DNA from: Porticoccus sp950063125
GTDB taxonomy: Bacteria; Pseudomonadota; Gammaproteobacteria; Pseudomonadales; Porticoccaceae
Strand: one strand, 5' to 3'
Length of the DNA: 64,000 bases
NCBI RefSeq assembly: GCF_963973895.1
Contig: NZ_CAXBBF010000001.1
A program made the position numbers and the translations under genes. The notes beneath the pieces are model-generated. The model was not told where the DNA came from. It searched no databases and saw nothing but the letters and a program-made list of their open reading frames with translations. Shown here piece by piece: positions 9,671 through 17,826 of the stretch (position 1 is its first letter; every line of letters starts with the position of its first letter).

Positions 9671-11548
9671 TCAGCGATTGCGCTGGCGATCGGCCGGCAC
9701 GTAGATCTCCACCGGTACACTCATCAGGTTCAGTCCCAGCCCGGTTTTTTCCAGATTGCTGATTCGATCATCCACAAAGGCGAGGGTGTTGCGGCGGAAC
9801 AGGAACGTGTAGGGCTGGTCTTCCACCAGAATGCGCTCTGCCTCATGCCATAGCTTCATGCGCTTTTCTTCATCGACTTCGCCGCGCGCCGCATCAATCG
9901 TGGCGTCCAGTTCCGGGTTGCGGTAGTTAATGAAATTGTCGCCGTTTTCCATAGACTGGCTGGAGTGGAACATCTGGTAAATGTCGATTTCGATACCGGA
10001 GGTCCAGCCGAGGGTGATGGCATCAAAATTCTTTTGCCGCAAGTCCTCTACCATCACCGACCACTCGGTGGGTTTCGGTTTCATCAGAATGCCCGCGCGG
10101 GCATAGAGGTCCCGGAGGAACAGCACCATCCGCCGGGTATCGTCGTTGTCCTGGAAGAAGGTCAGCTCGAATTCGAAGTTCGTGCCATCCTCTGCCTGCA
10201 GAATGCCGTCGCCGTTGCGATCGACAAAGCCCGCCTCGGCAAGTAACCGTTTGGCTTTTTCCATATCGCGGGGGAAGGGCTGGTTTTCCGGATTGTGCTG
10301 GGATGATCCCGGCATAAACGGGCTCACCGCCGGTTGACCGTAGCCGAGAAAAATTTCCTCGAGCATGCGCTCCACGTCGGTCAACAGCGACATGGCCAAA
10401 CGTACCCGGGTATCGCTGAAGAGACTGTTTTTGTCGCCGTGTTGCTGGTTCCAGGCAATGAAGCTGTAGCCGGCTGTAGGGCTCATGTATTCAAAATGTT
10501 TGCTGCGTTCGCTGATACCCGGATCGTCAAGCAGACGCTGATATTCCCGTGGGCGAGCCCCGTAAACATCGATATCCCCGTTGCGGAAGGTGGTGAGGCG
10601 GGCGCTGTCATTTTCAATGATACGCCACACAATCCGGTCGAAAGATCCATCCACCGGGCCCCAGTAACGGGGGTTGCGCTCCAGCTCGACACGGCCCTGG
10701 TCGGGGGTCCAGTTTTCCGGATCCTTGAGTCGATACGGGCCTGAACCCAGCAACAGTCCGCGACTCTCATTAAAGGTGCGTGGCTCATCCAGGAAGCGCT
10801 TATAGAAATGTTCCGGGATGATTGTCAAACCACCCGCCAGTTGCAGGCTGTTGAAGTAGGGTTCCTTGAAGACAAACTCCACATGGTAATTGTCCAGCGC
10901 GGTGACCCGCTCAATCCGTGACAGATAGGCGCGGCTTCGCGGTGCGGCGATGGCTTCGTTCATGATGAATTCAAACGTGAACTGCACATCCTTGGCAGTC
11001 ATGGCTATCCCGTCGGAGAAGCTGATATCGCGGCGCAGGGTAAAGTTGATGGTGAGTCCGTCATCGGATATCTGCCAGTCCTCTGCCAGTAGCCCGCTCC
11101 ACTCCAGTGTGTCCGGATCCCGGACCAGCAGGGACTCGAGAACATATTGCTGAACTTCCGAGGAGTAGGCGTCGCCCGAGACCAGTGGTGTTAGGGTAGT
11201 GAGGCCGCTGCCGAATGCCAGCATCAGCCAGTCTCCCTGGGCGTAATTGGCCTGTTGCGTAGCCAGCCTTGCCCGCTCAAAGGCATCTGTCCGGTCAGCG
11301 GTGTCATTTGGGCGGCCATCCACCTTGGACGTATTGAAGCGCGCAGTGCGGATCGTCTGTTCCAGATTGCGTAAAACGCCCCGGGTAGAGCGAATATCCT
11401 GAGCCTGCTCCTGCATCAGCCGGGTGATATCGTTCATGCGGGTCCATTGTCGGTCGATCTGGACCATGAGTAATAATATCAGCAGGCCCAGGACACTGAT
11501 GCCGAGCCAGAAAGCAACCCGGCTGATACCGATGTTTCCATTTTTCAT
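9671..11548 (-). CDS. Membrane-anchored peptide ABC transporter substrate-binding protein
   Basis: This 625-residue family 5 solute-binding protein (OppA/DppA/YejA type) has SBP_bac_5 hallmarks: LVRDPDTLEWSGLLAEDW, LRRDISFSDGIAMTAKDVQFTFE and a C-terminal LWHEAERILVEDQPY. Unlike ordinary members it has no cleavable signal. Instead it has an uncleaved-looking helix at about residues 10-30, then a ~45-residue heptad-like region (DITRLMQEQAQDIRSTRG...) before the binding domain begins near residue 100. It therefore probably stays attached to the inner membrane on a short coiled-coil stalk. It is the first gene of the transport operon. Confidence 0.9.
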   Translation of the reverse strand: MKNGNIGISRVAFWLGISVLGLLILLLMVQIDRQWTRMNDITRLMQEQAQDIRSTRGVLRNLEQTIRTARFNTSKVDGRPNDTADRTDAFERARLATQQANYAQGDWLMLAFGSGLTTLTPLVSGDAYSSEVQQYVLESLLVRDPDTLEWSGLLAEDWQISDDGLTINFTLRRDISFSDGIAMTAKDVQFTFEFIMNEAIAAPRSRAYLSRIERVTALDNYHVEFVFKEPYFNSLQLAGGLTIIPEHFYKRFLDEPRTFNESRGLLLGSGPYRLKDPENWTPDQGRVELERNPRYWGPVDGSFDRIVWRIIENDSARLTTFRNGDIDVYGARPREYQRLLDDPGISERSKHFEYMSPTAGYSFIAWNQQHGDKNSLFSDTRVRLAMSLLTDVERMLEEIFLGYGQPAVSPFMPGSSQHNPENQPFPRDMEKAKRLLAEAGFVDRNGDGILQAEDGTNFEFELTFFQDNDDTRRMVLFLRDLYARAGILMKPKPTEWSVMVEDLRQKNFDAITLGWTSGIEIDIYQMFHSSQSMENGDNFINYRNPELDATIDAARGEVDEEKRMKLWHEAERILVEDQPYTFLFRRNTLAFVDDRISNLEKTGLGLNLMSVPVEIYVPADRQRNR

Positions 11549-11763
11549 GCTGATCCGCCCATGTCTGCTGTGTTATCCGATAACGGTTCTGTTGTATGAG
11601 TTCTTCTTGCGCAGTGTGTTCAATTGTTGCGAGGGTATCTTACCGAATTTGTTGGATGAACGGGCGGCCATCCACATGATTACCTGAGTAATCCGCGGAC
11701 AATGGGTATTTCGCCTTGGCAAAACAGGTGAGAGGATACGAAACGGGATGCTTTGCTCGGCCG

Positions 11764-12405
11764 CTATGACAAGTTGTTGAGTTTGCGTATTTCCAGCAAA
11801 TACTTGACCGTACCGAACAGTATCGTGGTGTAGCCCAGTAGCTCGAGGCCCTCCTGAACCACGCCTTTGATCAGGGTGTCGGAAATATTGTATTCGGCGG
11901 TATAAAGGATGGGTTCCCACAAACCACCGGTACCAAATACCCGACTGAAAAATAAGAGCAACACCAGGCCAATAAAAATACTCTGGAAAGCGGTGCTGCG
12001 GGTTGCAGCGGCCATGGGCGCCAATACCGTTCCAGAATAGCGTCTGGCGAGTGCGATGCTCAGGATCGTTACCAGCCAGGCGGGGTATTTCCAGAAACCG
12101 TGGGTGATTTTGTCGAGATCGTGATCAAATTCGCGTATCAGCATCGTCAGGAAAAAACCGGCTACCAGAATAAAGAAACCACGTTGTAGTGGGTGCTTCC
12201 AGGCCAAATAGAAGAACGAGGCTGTGCTGATAAATAAAAAAAGTTCCTGGCTCGCTTCGGTAAAACCGTGCTCGGGAATACCGTGATCCATGATTACCGC
12301 ATCCAGGTAGACGGCGCCGGGTATCCATAGAAAACCGATGGCCAGTAGTGAGTATTCGACGACTGCCCGTTTGATAGCATGCAGGTGTTGAGTTGTTTGG
12401 GACAT
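11764..12405 (-). CDS. Polytopic membrane protein of unknown function
   Basis: This 213-residue protein has five or six predicted membrane helices (near residues 16-36, 50-70, 75-90, 107-125, 138-160 and 190-205). Charged loops carry conserved-looking His, Asp and Glu residues (for example REFDHDLDKITHGFWKYP). I do not recognise the family. It stands alone: more than 200 bases separate it from the transporter operon, and it runs in the same direction as the downstream aminotransferase gene. No enzyme motif is visible. Confidence 0.75.
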   Translation of the reverse strand: MSQTTQHLHAIKRAVVEYSLLAIGFLWIPGAVYLDAVIMDHGIPEHGFTEASQELFLFISTASFFYLAWKHPLQRGFFILVAGFFLTMLIREFDHDLDKITHGFWKYPAWLVTILSIALARRYSGTVLAPMAAATRSTAFQSIFIGLVLLLFFSRVFGTGGLWEPILYTAEYNISDTLIKGVVQEGLELLGYTTILFGTVKYLLEIRKLNNLS

Positions 12406-12554
12406 GGTTATGATGATGTTTTTGTGTGGAGGTTGAATAGATAACGGGCGAAATTCTAGAGTCTGTTGCTCGACATCGGTTAATTATTTTTTTCGCCGCC
12501 CTATCCGAGCGGCCCCATAAAAAATGATTGGAGGTATGCCGGTATGAACAGTTG

Positions 12555-13688
12555 TTATTCGCTCATGTTATCCAATGCATGACGAAGGTGAGCAACGGTG
12601 CGCTCGATGTTGTGCAGCTTGTCGAGCCCGAATAGCCCAATTCTGAAGGTTCTGAAGCCAGCTGGCTCGTCACATTGCAGGGGTACCCCCGCGGCAATTT
12701 GCAGGCCCTGCTCCAGAAATTTCCTGCCATTGTGGATATCCGGGTCATCGGTATAGCAGACCACGACGCCGGGTGCCTGAAAGCCCTCGGCGGCAACACT
12801 CTTGAACCCCCGGTCAGTGAGAAGCTGGCGAACCTTTTGTCCCAGCTCGAGCTGTTCCTGTTTCACCCTGTCAAAACCATAGTTTTCGGTTTCCTGCATG
12901 GTGTCACGGAATTGCAGCAGGGAATCGGTTGGCATGGTGGCGTGGTAGGCGTGGCCACCATTTTCATAGGCTTCCATGATCTGTAACCATTTGCGAAGGT
13001 CGCAGGCAAAGCTGCTGCTGGTGGTGTGGTCAATGCGCTGTCGCGCCTCTTTACCCAGCATGACCAGCGCACTGCAGGGCGACGCGCTCCAGCCTTTTTG
13101 CGGTGCACTGATCAGAATGTCGACGCCACAGGCCTGCATATCCACCCAGAGCGTGCCCGATGCAATACAGTCGAGCACAAACAGGCCGCCCACTGCGTGA
13201 ACGGCATCCGCCACCGCTCGAATATACTGATCCGGCAGGAGCATGCCAGCGGCGGTTTCCACATGGGGTGCAAAAACCATCGCCGGTTTTTCTGCGTGAA
13301 TCCAGGCGGTGACTTCATCAATGGGGGCAGGGGCCAGTGCGGGTTGTTCGGGATCAGTGTCCACTGCCCGTGCTTTCATCACAGTAATATCATCGCTGAT
13401 GTTGCCCATTTCCAGAATCTGGCTCCAGCGGTAGCTGAACCAGCCGTTGCGAATCACCAGGCATTTTTTATCCGTGGCGAACTGACGCGCTACCGCTTCC
13501 ATACCGTAGGTGCCGCCACCGGGGACCACCACAACGGCCTCGGCGTGGTAAACCTGCTTTAATGTGCTGGAGATGTCATTCATCACCGCCTGAAAACGTT
13601 TGGACATGTGATTCAGTGAGCGGTCGGTGAAGACCACGGAATATTCCAGTAAACCGCTGGGATCGGTATCGGACAGTAGGCCGGGCAT
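12555..13688 (-). CDS. Class V aminotransferase (serine-pyruvate/alanine-glyoxylate type)
   Basis: A 377-residue PLP enzyme of fold type I. The PLP lysine sits in the motif SAPQKGWSASP. The preceding segment FVLDCIASGTLWVDMQACGVD contains the Asp that contacts the cofactor ring nitrogen, and the ATP-like GGGTYGMEAVAR stretch (about 58-69) is typical of the phosphate-binding start of the family. Members transaminate alanine, serine or 2-aminoethylphosphonate with glyoxylate or pyruvate; the exact substrate cannot be told. It is monocistronic, with AT-rich sequence upstream. Confidence 0.9.
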   Translation of the reverse strand: MPGLLSDTDPSGLLEYSVVFTDRSLNHMSKRFQAVMNDISSTLKQVYHAEAVVVVPGGGTYGMEAVARQFATDKKCLVIRNGWFSYRWSQILEMGNISDDITVMKARAVDTDPEQPALAPAPIDEVTAWIHAEKPAMVFAPHVETAAGMLLPDQYIRAVADAVHAVGGLFVLDCIASGTLWVDMQACGVDILISAPQKGWSASPCSALVMLGKEARQRIDHTTSSSFACDLRKWLQIMEAYENGGHAYHATMPTDSLLQFRDTMQETENYGFDRVKQEQLELGQKVRQLLTDRGFKSVAAEGFQAPGVVVCYTDDPDIHNGRKFLEQGLQIAAGVPLQCDEPAGFRTFRIGLFGLDKLHNIERTVAHLRHALDNMSE

Positions 13689-14077
13689 GGGGGCTCCTTC
13701 TTGTCAGTGCGCCATTCTTGTGTAAGGCCGGTCAGTATATTTTAAGCCGGTGAAGATTCCCAAAGCTTGTCGCCGAGTCGGTGTAAAAGATTCGCTGCAT
13801 AAACGGTTCATTATGAATGTGCCTTGCAGAGAAAAATCCAGTTTTGGTTATCCAAAATCCGGCGGACCAGTCACATTTTTGTCGGCAAAAAAACTGATTT
13901 CTGACCAGAAAAATGTCATTGAGTGGTGCGATTAATTTGTTGATAACTTACTAAAAAATCTATAGTTTTAACGGTTCCGCAGCTGATTTCAGATTCTGTT
14001 TCATATGCGGCTAATGCTGTATTAACCACATGTTAATGCGGTGGGTATTGGCTAACAATAAAATGATGAAGGGTTCT
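13689..14077. other. Intergenic region with divergent promoters, no gene recognised
   Basis: About 390 bases between the aminotransferase start and the small Cys protein gene. It is notably AT-rich between 13930 and 14075. A candidate plus-strand promoter for the small gene is TTGATA at 13940-13945 and TATAGT at 13961-13966 (15-base spacer, slightly short). A 61-codon frame inside (13750-13935) lacks a ribosome-binding site and protein-like composition, so I do not call it. Confidence 0.4.
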
Positions 14078-14290
14078 ATGGCTAGATATATTGTGACGAA
14101 AAATCCACAGGAAAATGGCAATCATATTGTCCACAACCTGGGCACCTGGTGTCCGGATTTGCCAAATTCTGTGGATCAGAAATCCCTGGGTAATTTCCCA
14201 ACCTGCCAGGCGGCAATGAGGGAGGCGAAAAAACATTTTCAGCAGGTCAATGGCTGCTTTAAATGTTCACGAGCGTGCTTTGTAGGATAA
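14078..14290 (+). CDS. Small conserved Cys-containing protein, function unknown
   Basis: A 70-residue protein starting MARYIVTKNPQ at ATG 14078 with GAAGG a few bases upstream; an earlier in-frame ATG would add 16 unlikely residues. It has four Cys residues (TWCPDLP, FPTC and a terminal CFKCSRAC), a pattern that could bind a metal or form disulfides. The C-x2-C-x3-C end and the N-terminal beta strand resemble small uncharacterised proteins I have seen in other gammaproteobacteria, but I cannot name a family. A strong terminator follows 21 bases later, so this is a single-gene transcript. Confidence 0.7.
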   Translation: MARYIVTKNPQENGNHIVHNLGTWCPDLPNSVDQKSLGNFPTCQAAMREAKKHFQQVNGCFKCSRACFVG

Positions 14291-14311
14291 ACTGCCTGGC
14301 ACAGTAAAACA

Positions 14312-14337
14312 GGGCCATTGAAAAATGGCCCTTTTTT
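14312..14337 (+). terminator. Rho-independent terminator
   Basis: Perfect seven-base stem GGGCCAT/ATGGCCC (14312-14318 with 14325-14331), six-base loop and a run of six T residues at 14332-14337. It directly follows the small Cys protein gene. Confidence 0.9.
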
Positions 14338-14459
14338 CTGGCCTGCCATTGGTGTTAATGGCGGGAAAATGGGGGTGCTGGTCAATCGGGCCGACCCCAG
14401 CCGAGCATCCCGTCAGTGGATGGAGCTCCTTGCTAGTCGTTTTTACATAGAGAGTTGGA

Positions 14460-14951
14460 ATGGAAAAGATATTTGAGAACACCATGTATGCTGCCCGCTG
14501 GTTGCTTGCTCCGATCTATTTCGGACTGAGCTTTGCGTTGCTGGCACTGGGCGTAAAGTTTTTTATCGAGGTGGCGCACACTGTACCCATGATTCTGACC
14601 ATGTCGGAAATGGACCTGATTCTGGTGGTGCTTTCGCTGGTGGATATTGCCTTGGTGGGCGGCCTGATTGTCATGGTGATGTTTGCCGGCTATGAGAATT
14701 TTGTCTCACAGCTGGATCTGGACGAGTCCACCGACAAACTGGTTTGGCTGGGTAAGCTCGATACCAGCTCACTGAAAAACAAGGTGGCGGCGTCCATTGT
14801 GGCCATTTCGTCGATTCACTTGCTGAAAATTTTCATGAATGCCCCGGAAATAGCGAACGACAAGATTCTCTGGTACGTCGTGTTACATATGACTTTTGTG
14901 GTTTCTGCCTTTGCCATGGGCTTGCTGGACAGAATTATGGTCCGCCACTAG
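14460..14951 (+). CDS. yqhA: YqhA/UPF0114 family membrane protein
   Basis: A 163-residue inner-membrane protein with about four helices (near residues 15-36, 55-78, 103-122 and 135-155). It has the conserved UPF0114 pattern: an N-terminal ARWLLAPIYFGL, the middle VMFAGYENFVS, and the loop DKLVWLGKLDTSSLKNKVAASIVAISSIHLL. The family's biochemical role is unknown. The gene stands alone, with GAGAG a few bases before ATG. Confidence 0.92.
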   Translation: MEKIFENTMYAARWLLAPIYFGLSFALLALGVKFFIEVAHTVPMILTMSEMDLILVVLSLVDIALVGGLIVMVMFAGYENFVSQLDLDESTDKLVWLGKLDTSSLKNKVAASIVAISSIHLLKIFMNAPEIANDKILWYVVLHMTFVVSAFAMGLLDRIMVRH

Positions 14952-15105
14952 CCGGTTTCTAGATGGTAGCGTAGCACTTTCGATGATAGCCTTGGTGGGC
15001 AGGATGTATTCTCCGTGATTTCCTGCATTGTGAATATTGCGTGCGGTCCATCAACATAAGCGCGGCATAGCAGAGTTTGGTTAGGTTGAAACGGGGTAGA
15101 GCAGT

Positions 15106-15142
15106 CAGTACCGGAAACGCCCACGTGACCTTTCCGGTACTG
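15106..15142. repeat. Perfect 12-base inverted repeat, possible terminator hairpin
   Basis: CAGTACCGGAAA (15106-15117) and its exact complement TTTCCGGTACTG (15131-15142) flank a 13-base loop, 17 bases beyond the stop of the minus-strand Sel1 gene. There is no T-run on either side, so it may act as a transcript-stabilising or Rho-assisted hairpin. Confidence 0.55.
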
Positions 15143-15158
15143 TGTAAATCATCGCAAT

Positions 15159-15665
15159 CTAGCGCAACGGTTCATTGACGAATTCCAGCGCTGGTGGATA
15201 GCCCTTATCGGCTGATTTTTTGAACCAAACCATGCCCTTGTCTTCACTCTTTGTCGTACCCATACCGTTATAGTACAGGCCACCCAATGCGTACATCGCG
15301 ACGGGATGACCTTCGTTGGCGGCTTTCTCGTACCATTTTATGGCCTCGGCATAGTCCTGAGTCACGTTCTCGCCAGCCTGATAAAACCAGCCCATTTCGA
15401 ACAGTGCTCCCGGGTGGTTTTGGAGGGCGGCTTTTTGGTAGTAGTCAAAGGCTGTTTTGATGTCTTTGTCCGTCCCCCAGCCCTCTTTGTAGAGAATCGC
15501 AACACCATATTGTGCATCGGCATCACCTGTGGCAGCCAGTTCGGAGAGAATGGCATAGCCTTCATCCAGCTTGCCGCTGCGGACAGCTTCATAACCCTCT
15601 TCGAGGGTTTCTGCCAACGCTGAGATCGAAAAGATAATACCTATTAATAAGCTGATATATTTCAC
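15159..15665 (-). CDS. Secreted Sel1-repeat protein
   Basis: A 168-residue protein. A signal peptide (VKYISLLIGIIFSISALAE) is followed by about four Sel1-type 36-residue helical repeats, each with the A-x2-G-x-A-x-A pattern (for example GDADAQYGVAILYKEGWG, GHPVAMYALGGLYYNGMG). Such solenoids bind proteins in the periplasm or outer membrane. I favour GTG 15665 because GGAG lies five bases upstream and the peptide then begins directly with a signal sequence; an in-frame ATG at 15686 has no visible ribosome-binding site. Confidence 0.85.
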   Translation of the reverse strand: MKYISLLIGIIFSISALAETLEEGYEAVRSGKLDEGYAILSELAATGDADAQYGVAILYKEGWGTDKDIKTAFDYYQKAALQNHPGALFEMGWFYQAGENVTQDYAEAIKWYEKAANEGHPVAMYALGGLYYNGMGTTKSEDKGMVWFKKSADKGYPPALEFVNEPLR

Positions 15666-15870
15666 GGACACTCCAGAGCTAGTCATTCTGTTATTTTGTC
15701 GTCGGCACAGGAATTACCTGAACGACATCCTGTGGAAGAGAGCGATATTGTCGTATGCAAATCTTCCGGTTGAGACGTTTGATTGTCTCAAGGGTTACGA
15801 GTTCACTTTGCCTGACGGATCATATTCAGAAATACCCGTCGGGGGACAGCTGAATCAGGGGAGACAGCTG

Positions 15871-16131
15871 TCATTGCAGTAACCGGTGTCCGGCAGGTAA
15901 TTGTCGCGCCATCCACAGTGCCAGTTTATGCTTCATGTGGACCATATCATGCTGTTCATTGGCCAGTGGCTGAATCAGTTTGTCGTGCACCAGAAGTTTA
16001 TAAATGTATTCGATTTTTTCGTTGGCTGAGTCGCTGGCTTCAAATTTTGCGGCGCCACGTTTTTCCGCATAGATCATGCCTACCCGCAGGGCTTCCTTGA
16101 GAAGTTCGGTCTCGTGTTTCAGTTTGGACAT
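15871..16131 (-). CDS. Small alpha-helical protein (possibly DUF5062)
   Basis: An 86-residue cytoplasmic, charged and largely helical protein with no Cys. The N-terminus (KLKHETELLKEALRVGMIYAEKRGA) resembles the DUF5062 family of Vibrio/Shewanella-type bacteria, which I recall only by sequence feel. It lies 15 bases downstream of cysE on the same strand, so it is probably co-transcribed with it. Confidence 0.65.
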   Translation of the reverse strand: MSKLKHETELLKEALRVGMIYAEKRGAAKFEASDSANEKIEYIYKLLVHDKLIQPLANEQHDMVHMKHKLALWMARQLPAGHRLLQ

Positions 16132-16146
16132 GGATAGTTTCCTGGT

Positions 16147-16932
16147 TCAGTCGCAGCAGCCGGTAAGCCCCTGGTCCATCAGTTCGGCAGGGGAGTCAGT
16201 ATCAATCGTGCCCACAACGGTTGCCGGAACGCCTGCAACCACAGAGTGGGCGGGAACATCGTTCAATACCACGCTGGCGGCAGTTATTTTGGAGCCGGCA
16301 CCAATTTCGATGTTGCCGAGAATTTTTGCGCCCGGACCAATCATCACGCCGCGTCGCACTTTGGGATGACGGTCACCGGACTCCTTGCCGGTGCCGCCGA
16401 GGGTCACTGATTGCAGGATGGACACGCAGTCTTCGACGATGGCCGTTTCGCCGATGACGATACCGGTGGCATGGTCAAACATAATGCCGCGACCGATGCT
16501 GGCGGCGGGGTGAATGTCCACGCCAAAGGTCACCGATATCCGGTTTTGCAGGATCAGCGCCAGGGATTTTCTGTCACGTTGCCACAGCCAGTGAGCGGCA
16601 CGCCACGCCTGCAGGGCGTGAAACCCCTTGTAGTAGAGAAACGTGGAGAAGAGATTCTGGCAGGCCGAATCACGCTGATAGATGGCGAGAATATCGCAAT
16701 TGATGCAGTCCTCGATATCAGGGTCTGCTGCAAAAGCCTCCTCGAACACCTCGTGCAGGGTGAGCGCTGACATGGCGCTACAACCCAGTTTTTCCGCCAG
16801 CAGGAAACCCAGAGCTGCCAGCATTGAGTCGTGTTTCAGAAGGGTGACTTGCAGAAAACTGGCCAGTACCGGTTCTTCTCCGGCAACCACCGTGGCTTCC
16901 TGCTGAATTTTTTGCCAAAGGCTTGTACTCAT
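16147..16932 (-). CDS. cysE: Serine O-acetyltransferase
   Basis: A 261-residue CysE, the first enzyme of cysteine synthesis (acetyl-CoA plus L-serine to O-acetylserine). The N-terminal helical domain is followed by a left-handed beta-helix of hexapeptide repeats (DIHPAASIGRGIMFDHATG through IGPGAKILGNIEIGAGSKI). The catalytic DH pair is present (MFDHATG). The length matches the long CysE form (about 260-275). The extreme C-terminus (GCCD) differs from the Ile-ending tail that docks CysK in enterobacteria, so assembly with CysK is uncertain. Confidence 0.95.
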   Translation of the reverse strand: MSTSLWQKIQQEATVVAGEEPVLASFLQVTLLKHDSMLAALGFLLAEKLGCSAMSALTLHEVFEEAFAADPDIEDCINCDILAIYQRDSACQNLFSTFLYYKGFHALQAWRAAHWLWQRDRKSLALILQNRISVTFGVDIHPAASIGRGIMFDHATGIVIGETAIVEDCVSILQSVTLGGTGKESGDRHPKVRRGVMIGPGAKILGNIEIGAGSKITAASVVLNDVPAHSVVAGVPATVVGTIDTDSPAELMDQGLTGCCD

Positions 16933-16982
16933 AAGCGGAAATCTTGATGTTTAACAGTGGGGCCATTATCAAGGTCGGCCGA

Positions 16983-17735
16983 TTAATTTTCCAGCGGCGT
17001 TCGCGCCAGACACCAAACATCGACCCTGGCGGCCCCAGCGCCCATCAGCAAATCACTCAGTTCCCCGACGGTGGTGCCGGTGGTCATTACATCATCCACC
17101 AGGCCAATGTACTTCCCGTTCACCGGTGCATTGAGCTGAAAGGCACCCCTGATGTTAGTCAGTCGCTCTTTGCGGGATTGCCCCTGCTGGTGTGGCGTGT
17201 GTCGGTGGCGACTCAATAGCCGTTGACTAACCGGAATGGCAAGTCGTCTGCTCAAATAATGGGACAGCCAGCCCGCCTGATTGAAGCCCCGTGTAAATTG
17301 CCGACGCCAGTGCAATGGTACCGGTACAAGCAAGTCCGGCAACGAGGACCCAGCGCTGTTTTGAGGCGCCTCAATCGCGGCCACCAGTAGTTCGGCCAGT
17401 AATGTGCCGCGGTTGAAGTGGCCCCGGTGTTTGAAACTATTGACCAGTCGATCCACCGGATACGCATAACGTAAAGGGGCAATGCAGTGATTAAAAGCGG
17501 GTGGCTTAACCAGACATCGGCCGCAAATGGCCTGAGTGGTGAGGGGTAGGGCACATCGGGTGCAGGCTGGCCGATTAAACGGCAGTGACGCCTGACAATC
17601 GGTACACAGATCCCGACTCCGTCCAGAGGCGATGCCGCACAGCAGACATTGCCCCGGCAGCAGTCCATAGCTGACCCGATGCAGCAGCCGGGCCCATCGA
17701 ATACGGTCAAATGCGACTTTTACTGATGGAAACAT
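16983..17735 (-). CDS. comF: ComF family phosphoribosyltransferase-like protein
   Basis: A 250-residue ComF/GntX protein. The N-terminal half has a zinc-finger-like set of Cys pairs (CLLCG, LCTDC, CTRC, CGRC). The C-terminal PRTase domain has the PRPP loop LVDDVMTTGTTVGELS. ComF proteins are needed for natural transformation or DNA-sugar use in some species; the biochemical substrate is unknown. I chose ATG 17735, one codon after an in-frame GTG. The gene is divergent from bioB; the shared spacer carries the BirA site, the classic gammaproteobacterial bioB/comF layout. Confidence 0.93.
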   Translation of the reverse strand: MFPSVKVAFDRIRWARLLHRVSYGLLPGQCLLCGIASGRSRDLCTDCQASLPFNRPACTRCALPLTTQAICGRCLVKPPAFNHCIAPLRYAYPVDRLVNSFKHRGHFNRGTLLAELLVAAIEAPQNSAGSSLPDLLVPVPLHWRRQFTRGFNQAGWLSHYLSRRLAIPVSQRLLSRHRHTPHQQGQSRKERLTNIRGAFQLNAPVNGKYIGLVDDVMTTGTTVGELSDLLMGAGAARVDVWCLARTPLEN

Positions 17736-17738
17736 CAC

Positions 17739-17791
17739 TTGTTAACCTAAAATCCATTTATGGTTGACAGTGGCATTGGCTCACCTATCAT
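17739..17791 (+). promoter_or_regulatory. BirA operator and sigma-70 promoter of the biotin operon
   Basis: TTGTTAACC (17739-17747), 14 bases, then GGTTGACAG (17762-17770) closely matches the bacterial BirA box TTGTAAACC-N14/15-GGTTTACAA. The right arm overlaps the -35 element TTGACA (17764-17769). A -10 TATCAT lies at 17786-17791, 16 bases away. BirA-biotinyl-AMP bound here would block bioB transcription, and the left arm abuts the divergent comF start. No birA gene is in the window. Confidence 0.85.
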
Positions 17792-17826
17792 AGCGAGCTG
17801 TCACTGCACTATATGAGAGATTGCCG

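Noticed and set aside
13750..13935. 61-codon frame in the 13.7 kb gap
   Set aside because: No ribosome-binding site, no conserved pattern, AT-rich promoter-like DNA.
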